The notes under the pieces are model-generated. The model was not told where the DNA came from. It saw only the letters and a program-made list of their open reading frames with translations, and did no database searches. This document shows positions 37,140 through 50,276 of a DNA stretch of 64,000 bases, one piece after another. The stretch covers positions 76,886,119 to 76,950,118 of the forward strand of contig OZ025248.1 of NCBI GenBank assembly GCA_964019135.1, read 5' to 3'. Made by a program: the position numbers and the translations under genes. The stretch is from Arenicola marina. Taxonomy: Eukaryota; Annelida; Polychaeta; Arenicolidae. Each line of letters begins with the position of its first letter. The first letter of the stretch is position 1.

Positions 37140-38861
37140 CATGCAGTGGCGCCCCACGGTGACAAAATTGGAACTACGATTAGCGAAGTGGTCTATTGCG
37201 ATGCCCACACCGATGTTACAACCAACACTGGCCATAACTAGGCTAATGATTAACTGACAGTTACAATGATAAATGGTAAAGGTTCCGTTAGAATTAGTCA
37301 TGTCGCGTGCTACTTAGTGCAATGAAAGTCAATTTAAGAATTTGTCCATTTTCATATTTGAGTGTTTGGACGAGGGTATATGACTTAACGTTGCACACAT
37401 CCCCAGTGGGTGATGTACTCCACGGACCAAACGTCTCTCACGACCTGTCAACCTGTTTTTTTGGGTTAAGATGAGTCACCGTTCGAGAGTAATATACATA
37501 AACATCGCTCTGTTAGCCCGTGTCTTGTTTCATGTTTTTCAAGTTTCCATGTATAGTGATCTTGACTCTTGACACCGATTCGTCCAACGAAATGAACAAA
37601 AGGAACAACCGTGTCCCCTCGCCCTCCCCCCGCATACACACACACACTTCACTCAGAGAGGGGGGTAATTTGCTTTTCTAAAAAAAAAATTAATGCACTG
37701 TATATATACATAACCCTAGCTCACCAAAGGGCAGGGAAGCAAAAGTCAGTAAAATAGAGGGTTTTGTAGGCCTTTTTGCCTCAGACCCATCATGCAGTAA
37801 TGAAACCCCGAAATAACGAAACAGGAACACGAACACTGATAACAAGCTAACTTCTTAACTTTATGTCTCGAAGTGACATGGCATTATCTACATATGTATA
37901 CGCATAAACATACGCACAAACAACCCCTGTTGCGTTAGAAGTACACAATACGTGACGAAACCACTGTCACGCACCAAGCCGAGGCTGTGGTCTGCCATGC
38001 AGTAAGCGCGCAATGTGGGTGTCCACTAAAGCAGAACAGCACATTCCTCCGCATGACCCCGACAGACGACCACAAAAAAACACCATCTAAAATATGACCG
38101 CTGGCAGCCAAGCAGCTCTCCATGAATACGGGATGCATCCCCAAAGGGCTCTCAGGATTCTTCATGAGACGCGACGTTCAAGGTTAAACCACCCTTTCGA
38201 GTATTGGCAATATATAGTCTGGGTAAAGATATTCAATGCTTCGTCCCAACTGCTAGCATCATTCCGACATGTAATGTGTCCAGTTACATCGCTAAATTCA
38301 AGTTGGTTCAAATGAGTGAGAATAAAGACTACGAAGAGGAGATTTTTCCAGGCAACCTGGACGTAAACGTATCCAGCCAAATGTTAATGGCGAAAGTCAT
38401 TCTTCCATGGTGCGAGATTTCAAACTGCAAACTTTCTTGACGCCCTGAAGATAGCGGAGCGATATGCACAAGAACTTGACAGTAGTAACTTAGCTGGCAC
38501 TCTATTTCATAAACGTATGTCATATTTTTTCACATTTCTAAACTCAGCAGACAGCACATCATCTAGGTATAAACCTGCCTACCAGTACCTTGCCTACCTG
38601 CCTATCATCCCCACACCAGGGCGTATATGGTATATGGCACGGCCTGGCTGGCAAGACGGGCAGCTCCGGGAAGATAACACGGCCCCGGTAATACTTATTA
38701 AACCCAGAGCGATACCAGGGAACGGTCTGTTACAGTTGTAGATTAAGATGTTGCAATAGAAATGTTTCGATTGAAAAAGGCTGTTATTTAAACATTGACG
38801 TTGAGGGAAGATATGATGTGCAATGCCAGCGGACTATAACTAAAAGTAGGTGCTACACTAG

Positions 38862-38903
38862 CCCCCCCCCCCCACCGCCCTCGTCGGGGGGGGGGGGGGG
38901 GGG
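38862..38903. repeat. Poly-C/poly-G inverted repeat
   Basis: About 12 C, then ACCGCCCTCGTC, then about 18 G. It could fold into a long C:G hairpin. Homopolymer lengths may be assembly-sensitive. Confidence 0.8.
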
Positions 38904-39725
38904 TGAAGGCCGCTAGTACCCCGGGCCTGGTGAGGAGTAGGTTGCTACGCGTCAGGGGGGGGGGGGGGTGGTCGGACGTAAATCGCTCAGAGGATGCCAA
39001 CATGCCACTAACTGACTGACTAAAAAGTCAGCTGAAGGCTCACTGCCTCAGGGCAGTGTATATTTAGAACCTTACAGACGTGTCCCTATTTCCCACATAC
39101 TGCTGTATTAATCTGATGGGCGGTGAAAACAATCTGTCCAGGAAGAAATCCCAAAATCCAGACAGGTATGCAAAGCACGGGTAGCATAGCGCAGATACCC
39201 TATCCCCGGTAGCCGCCCCAAGCAGTTGCCTGTCGACCCCTCCCCAAGACCACCGCTGCCATGACACCCGCTCCAGGCAGCATCCCGGAGTAGTGGGGGA
39301 TTTGTACCTGGGATACAGGCGATCGGAACTCATCCCGCTCCAGACTCGATTAGCCAGATACACCTGTCCATACAGTTAGCAATGATAAATCCTGGCGTGT
39401 CTGCCTGTGTCTCTGTGCAGGGGCAAACTTCCATCAAGGTAGCCATGTGCGAGTGCGCGCGGCTTGGACCTGCCCCTCTTGCTGGCTGCGGCTAACTTGA
39501 TACGGGGTCCTATCAGGCGCCTTGAATGACTTCACCGTAACAAACTGGGCCGCTCACTTTGAAGCTTGCCACCGCGGTATCAGCTTTATTACCACACAGA
39601 AGGCTAAAGACTTCTGTATACTGCTATGTCCGGTTTGTAAATATGTTTGTGTGTTTGTTAACGTGAAAACGATTTTTCTCATTATGTCACTTGGTGTCGT
39701 TCATATGTTTGTTTGTAGAGGAACA

Positions 39726-41503
39726 ATGCAAGTGGAGGACCGCTGTCCTGGCATAAAGCAAGTGGAGGATCGCTGTCCTGGCATAAAGCAAGTGGAGGAC
39801 CGCTGTCCTGGCATAAAGCAAGTGGAGGATCGCTGTCCTGGCATAAAGCAAGTGGAGGATCGCTGTGCTGGCATAAAGCAAGTGGAGGAACACTGTCCTG
39901 GCATAAAACAAGTGGAGGACCGCTGTCCTGGAATAAAGCAAGTGGAGGAACGCTGTCCTGGCATAAAGCAAGTGGAGGAACACTGTCCTGGCATAAAACA
40001 AGTGGAGGACCGCTGTCCTGGAATAAAGCAAGTGGAGGAACGCTGTCCTGGCATAAAGCAAGTGGAGGAACGCTGTCCTGGCATAAAGCAAGTGGAGGAA
40101 CACTGTCCTGGCATAAAGCAAGTGGAGGAACACTGTCCTGGCATAAAGCAAGTGGAGGACCGCTGTCCTGGAATAAAGCAAGTGGAGGAACGCTGTCCTG
40201 GCATAAAGCAAGTGGAGGAACACTGTCCTGGCATAAAACAAGTGGAGGACCGCTGTCCTGGCATGAAGCAAGTGGAGGACCGCTGTCCTGGCATAAAGCA
40301 AGTGAAGGAACACTGTCCTGGCATAAAACAAGTGGAGGACCGCTGTCCTGGCATAAGGTAAGTGGAGCACCGCTGTCCTGGCATAAAGCAAGTGGGGGAA
40401 CACTGTCCTGACATAAAGCAAGTGGAGGACCGCTGTCCTGGCATAAAGCAAGTGGGGGCCGCTGTCCTGGCATAAAGCAAGTGGAGGACCGCTGTCCTGG
40501 CATAAAGCAAGTGGATGACCGCTTTCCTGGCATTAAGCAAGTGGAGGACCGCTGTCCTGGCATAAAGCAAGTGGAGGATCGCTGTCCTGGCATAAAGCAA
40601 GTGGAGGATCGCTGTCCTGGCATAAAGCAAGTGGAGGAACACTGTCCTGGCATAAAACAAGTGGAGGACCGCTGTCCTGGAATAAAGCAAGTGGAGAAAC
40701 GCTGTCCTGGCATAAAGCAAGTGGATGAACGCTGTCCTGGCATAAAGCAAGTGGAGGAACACTGTCCTGGCATAAAGCAAGTGGAGGAACACTGTCCTGG
40801 CATAAAGCAAGTGGAGGACCGCTGTCCTGGAATAAAGCAAGTGGAGGAACGCTGTCCTGGCATAAAGCAAGTGGAGGAACACTGTCCTGGCATAAAACAA
40901 GTGGAGGACCGCTGTCCTGGCATGAAGCAAGTGGAGGACCGCTGTCCTGGCATAAAGCAAGTGAAGGAACACTGTCCTGGCATAAAACAAGTGGAGGACC
41001 GCTGTCCTGGCATAAGGCAAGTGGAGCACCGCTGTCCTGGCATAAAGCAAGTGGGGGAACACTGTCCTGACATAAAGCAAGTGGAGGACCGCTGTCCTGG
41101 CATAAAGAAAGTGGGGGCCGCTGTCCTGGCATAAAGCAAGTGGAGGACCGCTGTCCTGGCATAAAGCAAGTAGATGACCGCTTTCCTGGCATTAAGCAAG
41201 TGGAGGACCGCTGTCCTGGTATAAAGCAAGTGGATGACCGCTGTCCTGGCATAAAGCAAGTGGATGACCGCTGTCCTGGCATAAAGCAAGTGGATGACCG
41301 CTGTCCTGGCATAAAGCAAGTGGAGGAACGCTGTCCTGGCATAAAGCAAGTGGAGGAACACTGTCCTGGCATAAAGCAAGTGGAGGACCGCTGTCCTGGC
41401 ATAAAGCAAGTGGAGGACCGCTGTCCTGGCATAAAGCAAGTGAATGACCGCTGTCCTGGCATAAAGCAAGTGGAGGACCGCTGTCCTGGCATAAGGCAAG
41501 TGC
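39726..41503. repeat. 30-bp minisatellite, about 59 copies, with a 659-bp higher-order duplication
   Basis: Unit contains GCATAAAGCAAGTGGAGGAC and CGCTGTCCTG. A run of distinctive variants (a unit with GTGGAGCACC, then GTGGGGGAAC, then a 29-bp unit GTGGGGGCCG) appears at about 40361-40460 and again 659 bp later. Minus-strand frames of up to 612 codons are repeat artefacts. Confidence 0.96.
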
Positions 41504-41862
41504 CACGGAGACCCCTGCACCCCAGCGGGTCACGGCACCAGCCACGGAGACCCCTGCACCCCAGCGGGTCACGGCACCAGCCACGGAGACCCCTGCACCC
41601 CAGCGGGTCACGGCACCAGCCACGGAGACCCCTGCACACCAGCGGGTCACGGCATCAGCCACGGAGACCCCTGCACACCAGCGGGTCACGGCATCAGCCA
41701 CGGAGACCCCTGCACACCAGCGGGTCACGGCATCAGCCACGGAGACCCCTGCACACCAGCGGGTCACGGCACCAGCCACGGAGACCCCTGCACCCCAGCG
41801 GGTCACGGCATCAGCCACGGAGACCCCTGCACCCCAGCGGGTCACGGCACCAGCCCGTGCGG
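41504..41862. repeat. 39-bp minisatellite, 9 copies
   Basis: Unit contains GCCACGGAGACCCCTGCACC and CCAGCGGGTCACGGCACCA. It abuts the 30-bp array with no spacer and is a different sequence family. Confidence 0.94.
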
Positions 41863-42249
41863 TCGCTTTAAAGGTGAATATGCGCATAAGCAAACTCCGA
41901 CTACGTGACATCTCGATTCTCTTGTGCATATTGTTGGTATATCTTGAATCAGTGGTATGTTTCTCTCCACCAACCATCGATAACCCCGCCCCACCCCTCG
42001 GTCTCATTCGCCCCCCACTCACCCAGTCGTGTTCTCCTGTATACCCCGGGGGCCCTACTAGAGGCCCACTCTGAGCACAAGGCCCGCCGGGGTGATACAA
42101 ACAAGACATACCGCCAGCCAGTCCCCTGGCATCGAGTGTAACAGGGGTCGGAAATGTGCATCAAAAACACAAGAAATGAGCGTGTTGTCCAGTATTCATC
42201 ACAAAGTCCACCAAGCAATCCGCCAAGCAGTATAACCCTTTACTATAGG

Positions 42250-42360
42250 CAGGGCGGATCCAGGAATTTAAAAAGGGAGGGATCCACTTGCGACGTGCTT
42301 ACTATTGGTGGGGTCCACCAATGCCCTGCATCTCAGAAGGTAGGGGGGGGGGGGTCCAGG
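42250..42360. mobile_element. Truncated hAT-like fragment
   Basis: GGCGGATCCAGGAATTTAAA followed by GGTGGGGTCCACCAA; related words recur in the element at 56408. No intact ends. Confidence 0.35.
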
Positions 42361-44577
42361 GGATCCGGAGTACCTGCTATAGGAACCATTGCCATATCTA
42401 CAACACCCCACTATGGGGTAATGACCTAGTATATCTACGATGCTTATATGGGACAATCTGTAATTACATCTATAATCTTCTCTTCAAATCCATGCTGTCC
42501 AACTCGCACATGACAACGTGTATACTAAAGTTCAGCGCTTTGACTCCAACCGGATTTTTCGCATGCTATTCTCCTTGTCTGGACACAACGTGGGTGGTAG
42601 CGGTACACCCGCATTTATATATGTGGGAGAGTGAAACCCAGGCTTAATTCCGCTTCGGCTTTGTTCGGCTGTTGCCGCAGCCGGTCTATAGCTGCCTGAA
42701 AGAAGCCCTCAGGGGCTGTAGACAGCAGCAGTCATGCGGGGGCGATAATAGAGGCAGACGGCGGGGCGACGATGGAAGCAGGATAGGCGGAAAAAGCGCC
42801 CCCGCCCCCCCCCCCCCACTGCAACCAATCATCATCCACCGACCCACCTCCTCCGGGCGCTACGGTCAGAAGGAGCCGGCAGTTATTGAGGATCTAAACA
42901 ATCAGGGGATACAGACCGTTCCGTGAGACTCAAAGGGAAATGCTGTCAGGCAGGCAAAGACCAGCACAGAGACAGTAGCATGAAGACACGGTCCGAACCC
43001 TGTTCAAAGAGACTGGCCTGATGGGGTGGGGTGAGTGTGGCGGGGGGTGCTAGGGCTGGGTGATGGCGGACACTCCGATAAGGCCGACACATGGAAGCGC
43101 CGTTGAACTTTGCCCCCTCCACCCTCACCATGCGCTGTCGATCGATAACTCGCTCTGCCCCAGGCGAATGGTGACATGACGCACAGCAAATCGACCCTCC
43201 TTATTAATTTAAGGCAATAACTCAGCGTCCACTAATACTGATTGAAATATTTGACTATGGTCGCTTAAAGATGCATCTAAAAATAAAAAAAACCTTCATA
43301 CTGCGGCATACCGAGTTTTAATGTAACGGTTCAATGGGGCCTCATTAACACGGGGCCCAAATGAAGTAGTCCATAACATAAGCCATAATCCCCATGATCA
43401 TCAGATCTACATATCTCTTCCAACTGTCTGTCTTGGCCGTTGATAGCGGGGCGGGTGCGCCCAGACCACACATATAGTCCCGCCCGGCTGTGCCTGTCGA
43501 TAAACAGCTGCAGCCAAACCCACACTACCCACTAGTAACACGACAGCCTCTTCCGACAGCCCACTTTCCATCACTTTCACGCCTCCGAGCAGAGCCATCT
43601 TCATGACCTTACACCACCGTAAGAAAATGCCCGATGTTCGATGCCAGCTTGACACCGGACATACTTACACCCATGCCCCGCCTACCCACACCCATCAAGG
43701 AATTCGCTCAGTGGGGATCGTAGTGTTGCGGGTCAGTACTAGGCGAACGCGGCATGGTGAAGTCACAGTAAGTCAGCCAATGAACGTTTAAACCAAACCC
43801 GCACGGTTCTATCGCCAAAAATGATGTTTTGCGTTTCACGCAGGTAGAGACGAACATGATATATTAATATACCATTACTAACTTTTTCCCAGAGAGAACG
43901 TTAAATTTGTTTTAACTAGTGGGCGAAGAAGACTTGCGCCGTAAAGATGTCGACAGATAACTGTCATAGCACATGTCAAATAAGAGCGACATTGTGCCGC
44001 ACAACGCTTTCACGGGGGAGAAGTTTGAGGTTTTTGACATACCTGCCGCGTATGACACAATACAAGTAATTGTACGGATGGCTTCAGCATTCCGTTCTCA
44101 TGTCGGTCGGGAGACCGTCAAAGAAGAGAACAGCACAATATGTGCGGCCAGCTTTACTTCTTTAGAATGCTTTGCGCGATGGCCCGATGGTGAAGGCACA
44201 CTTTACCAACCGCGTACTGGGATACCATTGGTGGGAATTTACGGGCCAATATTTGCGCAATTTGTGCAAAAAATATTTTACAATTAATTATCTACCGGTT
44301 AACATAATCAACGTATACCGACGCATGTGATAATGTATGAATCAAGCCTCTCCAAATATCACAGCCGCCAAGATAGTGAAAATTGTAAGAAGGTGGAAAA
44401 AAAGACGTGAAATAAACAGCAGACGGTACACATGGGTCTACAATATTAACCAATAATTGATCTAATATGTTATCAAACGTTTATGTTCAACCAGGGAGGT
44501 CGTTCATATTTCCATGTACAGCAATGAGTATATACTACATGACAAGAACGAAAATTGTACAACAAAGACAACTTTAC

Positions 44578-44611
44578 CTGAGAAGGTCGGGCGCGATCCG
44601 CGGTTGCCCAT
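44578..44611 (-). CDS. Candidate alternative first coding exon (MGNRGS start) of the NHS-family gene
   Basis: Read leftward, ATG at 44611 has a strong start context (G at -3, G at +4). It encodes MGNRGSRPTFS plus one base, then CAG followed by the donor GTAAAGT. The one leftover base gives the same phase as the donor of exon 1, so it would join exon 2 in frame (next residues A-V-G-D-I-E-S). MG-N-R-G-S fits the known N-myristoylation pattern (Gly2, Ser6). The surrounding 120 bp have close to 20 CpGs in AT-rich DNA, as expected for a promoter or first exon. A product would lack the WAVE-homology domain. Alternative first exons are known in vertebrate NHS genes. This particular exon is inference. 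Confidence 0.42.
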
Positions 44612-45928
44612 GACTCCCGCGCGGAGATGTCTATCTATCTCATGGTTACCGTCGCGTCACTTGTCGCGTGCGAGTTCGACGACGAGTGACTGGCGCCTAT
44701 CTATGTATCCTGCTGTCCTTACAGACACGTCCCATAGCCTCTCCAGATGTCAATTTCACGCCCCGACTTGACTTCTGCAAACATCCCTGGATGAAACGAG
44801 ACTTCTAGTAGCTGTCCAGACGTGTTGGTCCAGGGTTCCGTCACTCAGACACAGCAGCACCGCCCCCCCCCCCCTATAGCAGCGAGACACTGGGCGGGAG
44901 GTGGAGCGTGGCATAATAGACACTGTGGTGGGTGGGAGCAGCACGGCCTTTGTCTATGGATACATGTAACCGCGGAAACGCTTCGGAAACGAATGATCTT
45001 GCGCGTCGTAAGGAAATGCTGCAGGGCATCCGAGGGGCCAGGGGATAGCATGAATAATGACACCCTGGCCAGGCTGTCTGTAAAGCCTCCGCGACAAACT
45101 ATGAGTGACGTCTAACCGTAAACTGTCCAAGGTGTCAATCCGTGTGGTTATGCAGGCGTGACCGAAGCGCGTGCCTTGTGCACAGGTAGAAATAGACACA
45201 CCAGAACAGTCACCCCAGCCTCCCTCCTAACTCCTCCCCCCCCCCCTACCTGCCATGGCCTACTGCTCTATTGCCCAGCACATCGGCCACCATTGTCACC
45301 CCCACTGGAAACCGTTACCCCAGCTGCCACAAAAGCGCGCGCTCGAGGTTTGTAACAAAGCCCCCTACCCAGGGGAGGCGGTGGTGGGGGAGGGGGAGGT
45401 GGGGGGGGGGAAAGGTGTCGTGGTAGGGCACGGGGCACAGGCTCACACTCCTCCCTGCATACCGTATTGGCAATGGTGGGACATTCACCTTCCCTTTCTA
45501 CATGCTAGATCCAGGGGTGGACTGGGGTGACGGGTACAGGCGGGGGGAGGAGAATTTTATCGATCTAACACAAAAAAAGGAATCCTGAGCGACCAGTGGC
45601 TGATTTTTGTCGAAGGAAGTGTTGCAAAATGAGCCCAGATGAGAAAAGCCCTCTCCGCCCCTACCGGTTTCACAAAACATGAATTCCCCGCCCCCCCTTA
45701 ACAGAAAACATACGCCATCCACTCGAGTTGAGGGCTATCTGAACAAAGACATGACTCGCGTAACAGGCAATGATAACGGTCTACTGTGCATGGTTGTTCT
45801 GGGCACCTTTAACAGAATGAGATAATGGTGAGTGACACTGAACAATAATTGACACAGCTTCTACTAACGACCAAAAGTTTAACTTATAATAGCTATCATT
45901 ATTCTAAATTTTATTCGTCACGTGCGGG

Positions 45929-46165
45929 CCAGCCAGGGGCAGTGGGGTGGCGGGCCAGCCAGGGACAGTGGGGTGGCGGGCCAGCCAGGGGCAGTGGGGT
46001 GGCGGGCCAGCCAGGGACAGTGGGGTGGCGGACCAGCCAGGGACAGTGGGGTGGCGGACCAGCCAGGGACAGTGGGGTGGCGGGCCAGCCAGGAACAGTG
46101 GGGTGGCGGGCAGCCAGGGACAGTGGGGTGGCGGGCCAGCCAGGGACAGTGGGGGGGGGGGGGGG
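45929..46165. repeat. 26-bp minisatellite, about 9 copies
   Basis: Unit GGGCCAGCCAGGGACAGTGG plus GGTGGC. One copy is 1 bp short. It ends in a run of G (46148-46172). Confidence 0.93.
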
Positions 46166-47019
46166 TGGGGGGCGGGCCACATGGCCGGGTCTCACCAGAC
46201 AGCAAGGCGACGTATCACCCATTGGGAAAGGCGACATGACACCCGAGGATCAAACTTGCGGGGCGAACAATGAACAATGCCATACGTTACGCACGGCCAT
46301 AAACTTCATTCTCACCTCACGTATACCTCACCACCACCCCCGATCACCGCCTTCTAGCTTTGGGTGCATATGATAATGTGATCGGATGCAGAGAAACCAG
46401 TTACAGTTAGTTATACATCAGCATATGAAACGTATATCGTAAAACGTTTAAGATAATGAGGCTCAGTGCTCAGCGATATTGAGGAGAAGGACGTTGATAT
46501 GAGGACCAGATGGTGGTCCGAATGCCATAGATGGGAAGCCAAGACTAAGGGAAATGTAGAAAAAGTCACGTGAGCTGAAGGCCACCGTGTGGCCACCTGG
46601 CGGCAGTTGATATATGAAGGGGTGAGTGCTGCTTGTGTATACCGTATGTCAGTGGGTGAACGCCAAGGATGACGACAATGGACAACATTGCTGTCAATCT
46701 ATTGAAGTATTCCATCCTGCCAGGTTATTAACGGACACCTGCTGAGAGGGACCTGCTCGTTTCTTACTACCAATACAAAGCGCAATTGACACGGCTAGCC
46801 GATGGAAGGTCATAGGTGACAAGTTATGAAAGGATGACTAGCTATATATCCCGGAAGCAAAGGTCATTAAGACCAGGCGAGAGTATGTAGGGACCTCAAG
46901 GGGTGAGGTGGGGGTGGTGCACTTGGCAAACATGACCCGCCCCAGTTTCTACCGCTCTTGTCCCATTTAGTGAGCTAATGGGTCTGAATGTCCCTGAAGG
47001 CTGTACCAGGTGCTGACAC
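46166..47019. other. Unique intronic spacer
   Basis: No gene seen. A weak CTCF-like match lies at 46589-46603 (minus, CCGCCAGGTGGCCAC). Confidence 0.45.
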
Positions 47020-48687
47020 CCTCTCCCGGGGCCGTCATCAGATTCTAACCCCCTCTCACCCTCCCCCGGGCCGTGATCACACTCTAGCCCCTCTCACCCT
47101 CCCCCGGGGCCGTCATCACACTTAGCTCCTCTCACCCTCCCCCGGGGCCGTCATCACACTTAGCTCCTCTCACCCTCCCCCGGGGCCGTCATCACACTCT
47201 AGCCCCTCTCACCCTCCCCCGGGGCCGTTATCACACTCTAGCCCCTCTCACCCTCCCCCGGGGCCGTCATCACACTCTAGCCCCTCTCACCCTCCCCCGG
47301 GGCCGTCATCACACTCTAGCCCCTCTCACCCTCCCCCGGGGCCGTCATCACACTCTAGCCCCTCTCACCCTCCCCCGGGGCCGTCATCACACTCTAGCCC
47401 CTCTCTCTCTCCCCCCGAGGGTCATCATCACACTCCAGCCCCTCTCTCTCTCCCCCGGGGGTCATCATCACACTCTAGCCCCTCTCTCTCTCCCCCCGGG
47501 GTCATCATCACACTCTAGCGCCTCTCACCCTCCCCCGGGGCCGTTATCACACTTTAGCCTCTCTCACCCTCCCCCGGGGCCGTCATCACACTCTAGCCCC
47601 TCTCTCTCTCCCCCCGAGGGTCATCATCACACTCCAGCCCCTCTCTCTCTCCCCCGGGGCCGTCATCACACTCCAGCCCCTCTCACCCTCCCCTCGGGGT
47701 CATCATCACACTCTAGCCCCTCTCTCTCTCCCCCCGGGGTCATCATCACACTCTAACGCCTCTCACCCTCCCCCGGGGCCGTTATCACACTCTAGCCCCT
47801 CTCACCCTCCCCCGGGGCCGTCATCACACTCTAGCCCCTCTCTCTCTCCCCCCGAGGGTCATCATCACACTCTAGCCCCTCTCTCTCTCCCCCGGGGCCG
47901 TCATCACACTCCAGCCCCTCTCACCCTCCCCCGGGGCCGTTATCACACTCTAGCCCCTCTCACCCTCCCCCGGGGCCGTCATCACACTCTAGCCCCTCTC
48001 ACCATCCCCCGGGGCCGTCATCACACTCTAGCCCCTCTCACCCTCCCCCGGGGCCGTCATCGCACTCTAGCCCCTCTCTCTCTCCCCCCGGGGTCATCAT
48101 CACACTCTAACGCCTCTCACCCTCCCCCGGGGCCGTTATCACACTCTAGCCCCTCTCACCCTCCCCCGGGGCCGTCATCACACTCTAGCCCCTCTCTCTC
48201 TCCCCCCGAGGGTCATCATCACACTCTAGCCCCTCTTTCTCTCCCCCGGGGCCGTCATCACACTCCAGCCCCTCTCACCCTCCCCCGGGGCCGTTATCAA
48301 ACTCTAGCCCCTCTCACCCTCCCCCGGGGCCGTCATCACACTCCAGCCCCTCTCTCTCTCCCCCCGAGGGTCACCATCACACTCTAGCCCCTCTCTCTCT
48401 CCCCCGGGGCCGTCATCACACTCCAGCCTCTCTCACCCTCCCCCGGGGCCGTTATCACACTCTAGCCACTCTCACCCTCCCCCGGGGCCGTCATCACACT
48501 CTAGCCCCTCTCTCTCTCCCCCCGAGGGTCATCATCACACTCTAGCCCCTCTCTCTCTCCCCCGGGGCCGTCATCACACTCCAGCCCCTCTCTCTCTCCC
48601 CCGGGGCCGTCATCACACTCTAGCCCCTCTCTCTCTCCCCCGGGGCCGTCATCACACTCCAGCCCCTCTCACCCTCCCCCGGGGCCG
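47020..48687. repeat. 39-bp C-rich minisatellite, about 43 copies
   Basis: Unit contains GGGGCCGTCATCACACTCTA and GCCCCTCTCACCCTCCCCC. Two unit types, TCACCC and TCTCTC, alternate in recurring blocks of about 5 to 8 units. Every unit has CCCCCGGGG at its border. On the gene strand it is G-rich. Confidence 0.96.
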
Positions 48688-50276
48688 GCTCGGGTGCCAC
48701 GTATCTGTGGGTTCCAGACTGGCACTAACAGGGAAACGTACGCGCCAGTTCCTGTTCCCACACATAATGGGACAGTAATAACTGAAATTCGAGGCTTGAT
48801 AATTTCCTGTGATTACAGCATACATCGAATCAAGCGTTCTGATGGGTGCCGGGGTTCGTGGGAGCGAAGGGAGAGGGGACGGGGAGGGGATGAGGGTACG
48901 TATGGGGCGCCGCCAAATGAAAGGAGAGAGCGAGTCTTGCCCTACACCCCCCCCCACCCCCTATGCTGAAGGTTTTCCCTTCAGCTATCGCCCTCTCCAC
49001 TTGGGATATGGCACATGAAAGAGAAGGCCAAACACCGTCAATCCCTAACATGAACACATTCTTCATGGCAACTGCAATCTCTACCCACTCTTCCCTGCCA
49101 CGTACGTCTTTTCTGTATGGCGGATACACACGTCTGTATCTACCGTATCGTCTACTAAACCACACAGGTCACAAGAACAACAGGGTTTGTTACCAGAGCG
49201 ACATAGATAACGACCTTTAGGGAAGCCAGACGCTGAGCGACCACCCGCCGTACAACCAGGGTCACTATGAACATCGGCAATCTGTCATCGCCTAAACTTT
49301 ACTCACAACTAACAAGTTAGCCACTTTTTTTTGTCTTTTTTTTGTGTGTTTTTTTTTGGCGGGGGGGGGGGGGGGGCAGCAGTGTTGTGACGTCACTGCG
49401 CCTTAAAGACGGAACAAAACAAAGTCAGCAGACCTCACAAGAAGGCTTGGTTTTCATTTATTTTATGTATCCCCCTTTTTAAGATTTCGGATCCGAATAT
49501 TTATGAAACCTAAATAAGTAAAAACTTACTACTCAGTTACATTACCTTAAGCATTGATTAAACAGTATATATGTTAATTGTGAGATTGCAATGGAACAAA
49601 CGACTGATAGTAGCAAGAGTATGATCCCTCATCAAATGTTATCCCAACGTGTATATCATCCCATGTAACATATCCAGCCAACATGTAATCCTGGGTCGAA
49701 GTTGTTGGGCCGTATGTTGGCGCCGGCGGTCAGCACGGTATGTCAATAGCCATGGGTCAAATGCGGTAGGGTCGCTAGTCCCCAGCCACGCCTCCACAAA
49801 AACACACCGCACCGGTGCTGGTAGATCATACACCAACCCCGCCTAGCTGGCAAAAATCACGGCTACTTATGGTGGTTCATGCATTGACCCAGATATACCC
49901 GATGAACACAACCAATTTAAAATTCGTTCTCGCTCTGCGGGTGGAGCGATGAACCCATGGCGGTCTACCGCTTTCTCTCGGACCGGGCTCCGTAACCATG
50001 GGGAGTGTGTGTGTGTGTGTGGGGAGGGGGGGGGGGGGGGAGTGCTCTCCAACGCAAACATCAGCATGAAGACACCAGCTCGTCTAGTATCAAGGGTAGC
50101 ACTCGTCCTTCCTATTTACGACGTCACCATGTGACATTTAAAGTCAGAACGAAAACAAATATGTTACTGATATATTAATGTTACTACGTGGTGCAATTTC
50201 TCCTTTTCTATCCGTTCCGAGTCCTTCCATTTGCGATATGTACATCGCACGTGCATTTCTGACAAAGTGGTTTTCT
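48688..50276. other. Intronic DNA, no gene seen
   Basis: A poly-T/poly-G patch lies at 49325-49377, a TGACGTCA motif at 49389-49396 and a GT/G run at 50005-50041. Overlapping open frames around 48830-49220 on both strands lack known domains. Confidence 0.45.

Larger units (their letters stand above)
36101..39725. other. Intronic DNA, 3.6 kb; holds the ZNF143/YY1-like pairs
   Basis: CA-rich microsatellite at 36215-36232. Two promoter-like motif pairs at 36864-36908 and 37089-37139 are listed separately. A poly-C/poly-G hairpin lies at 38862-38903. A 200-bp stretch at 39160-39360 is GC-rich and could be an old dispersed repeat, but I cannot name it. Open frames up to 122 codons are unrecognised. 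Confidence 0.45.
41863..45928. other. Intronic DNA, 4 kb; holds the candidate alternative first exon
   Basis: A truncated hAT-like fragment with GGCGGATCCAGGAATTT lies at 42250-42360. C-runs lie at 42805 and 44865. A 104-codon open frame at 43973-44287 (plus) has no recognisable domain. A CpG-dense patch at 44581-44720 surrounds the MGNRGS start. No other gene recognised. Confidence 0.45.

Noticed and set aside
43973-44287. 104-codon non-repeat plus-strand frame
   Set aside because: No domain, no splice or promoter context, and a length possible by chance in 64 kb.
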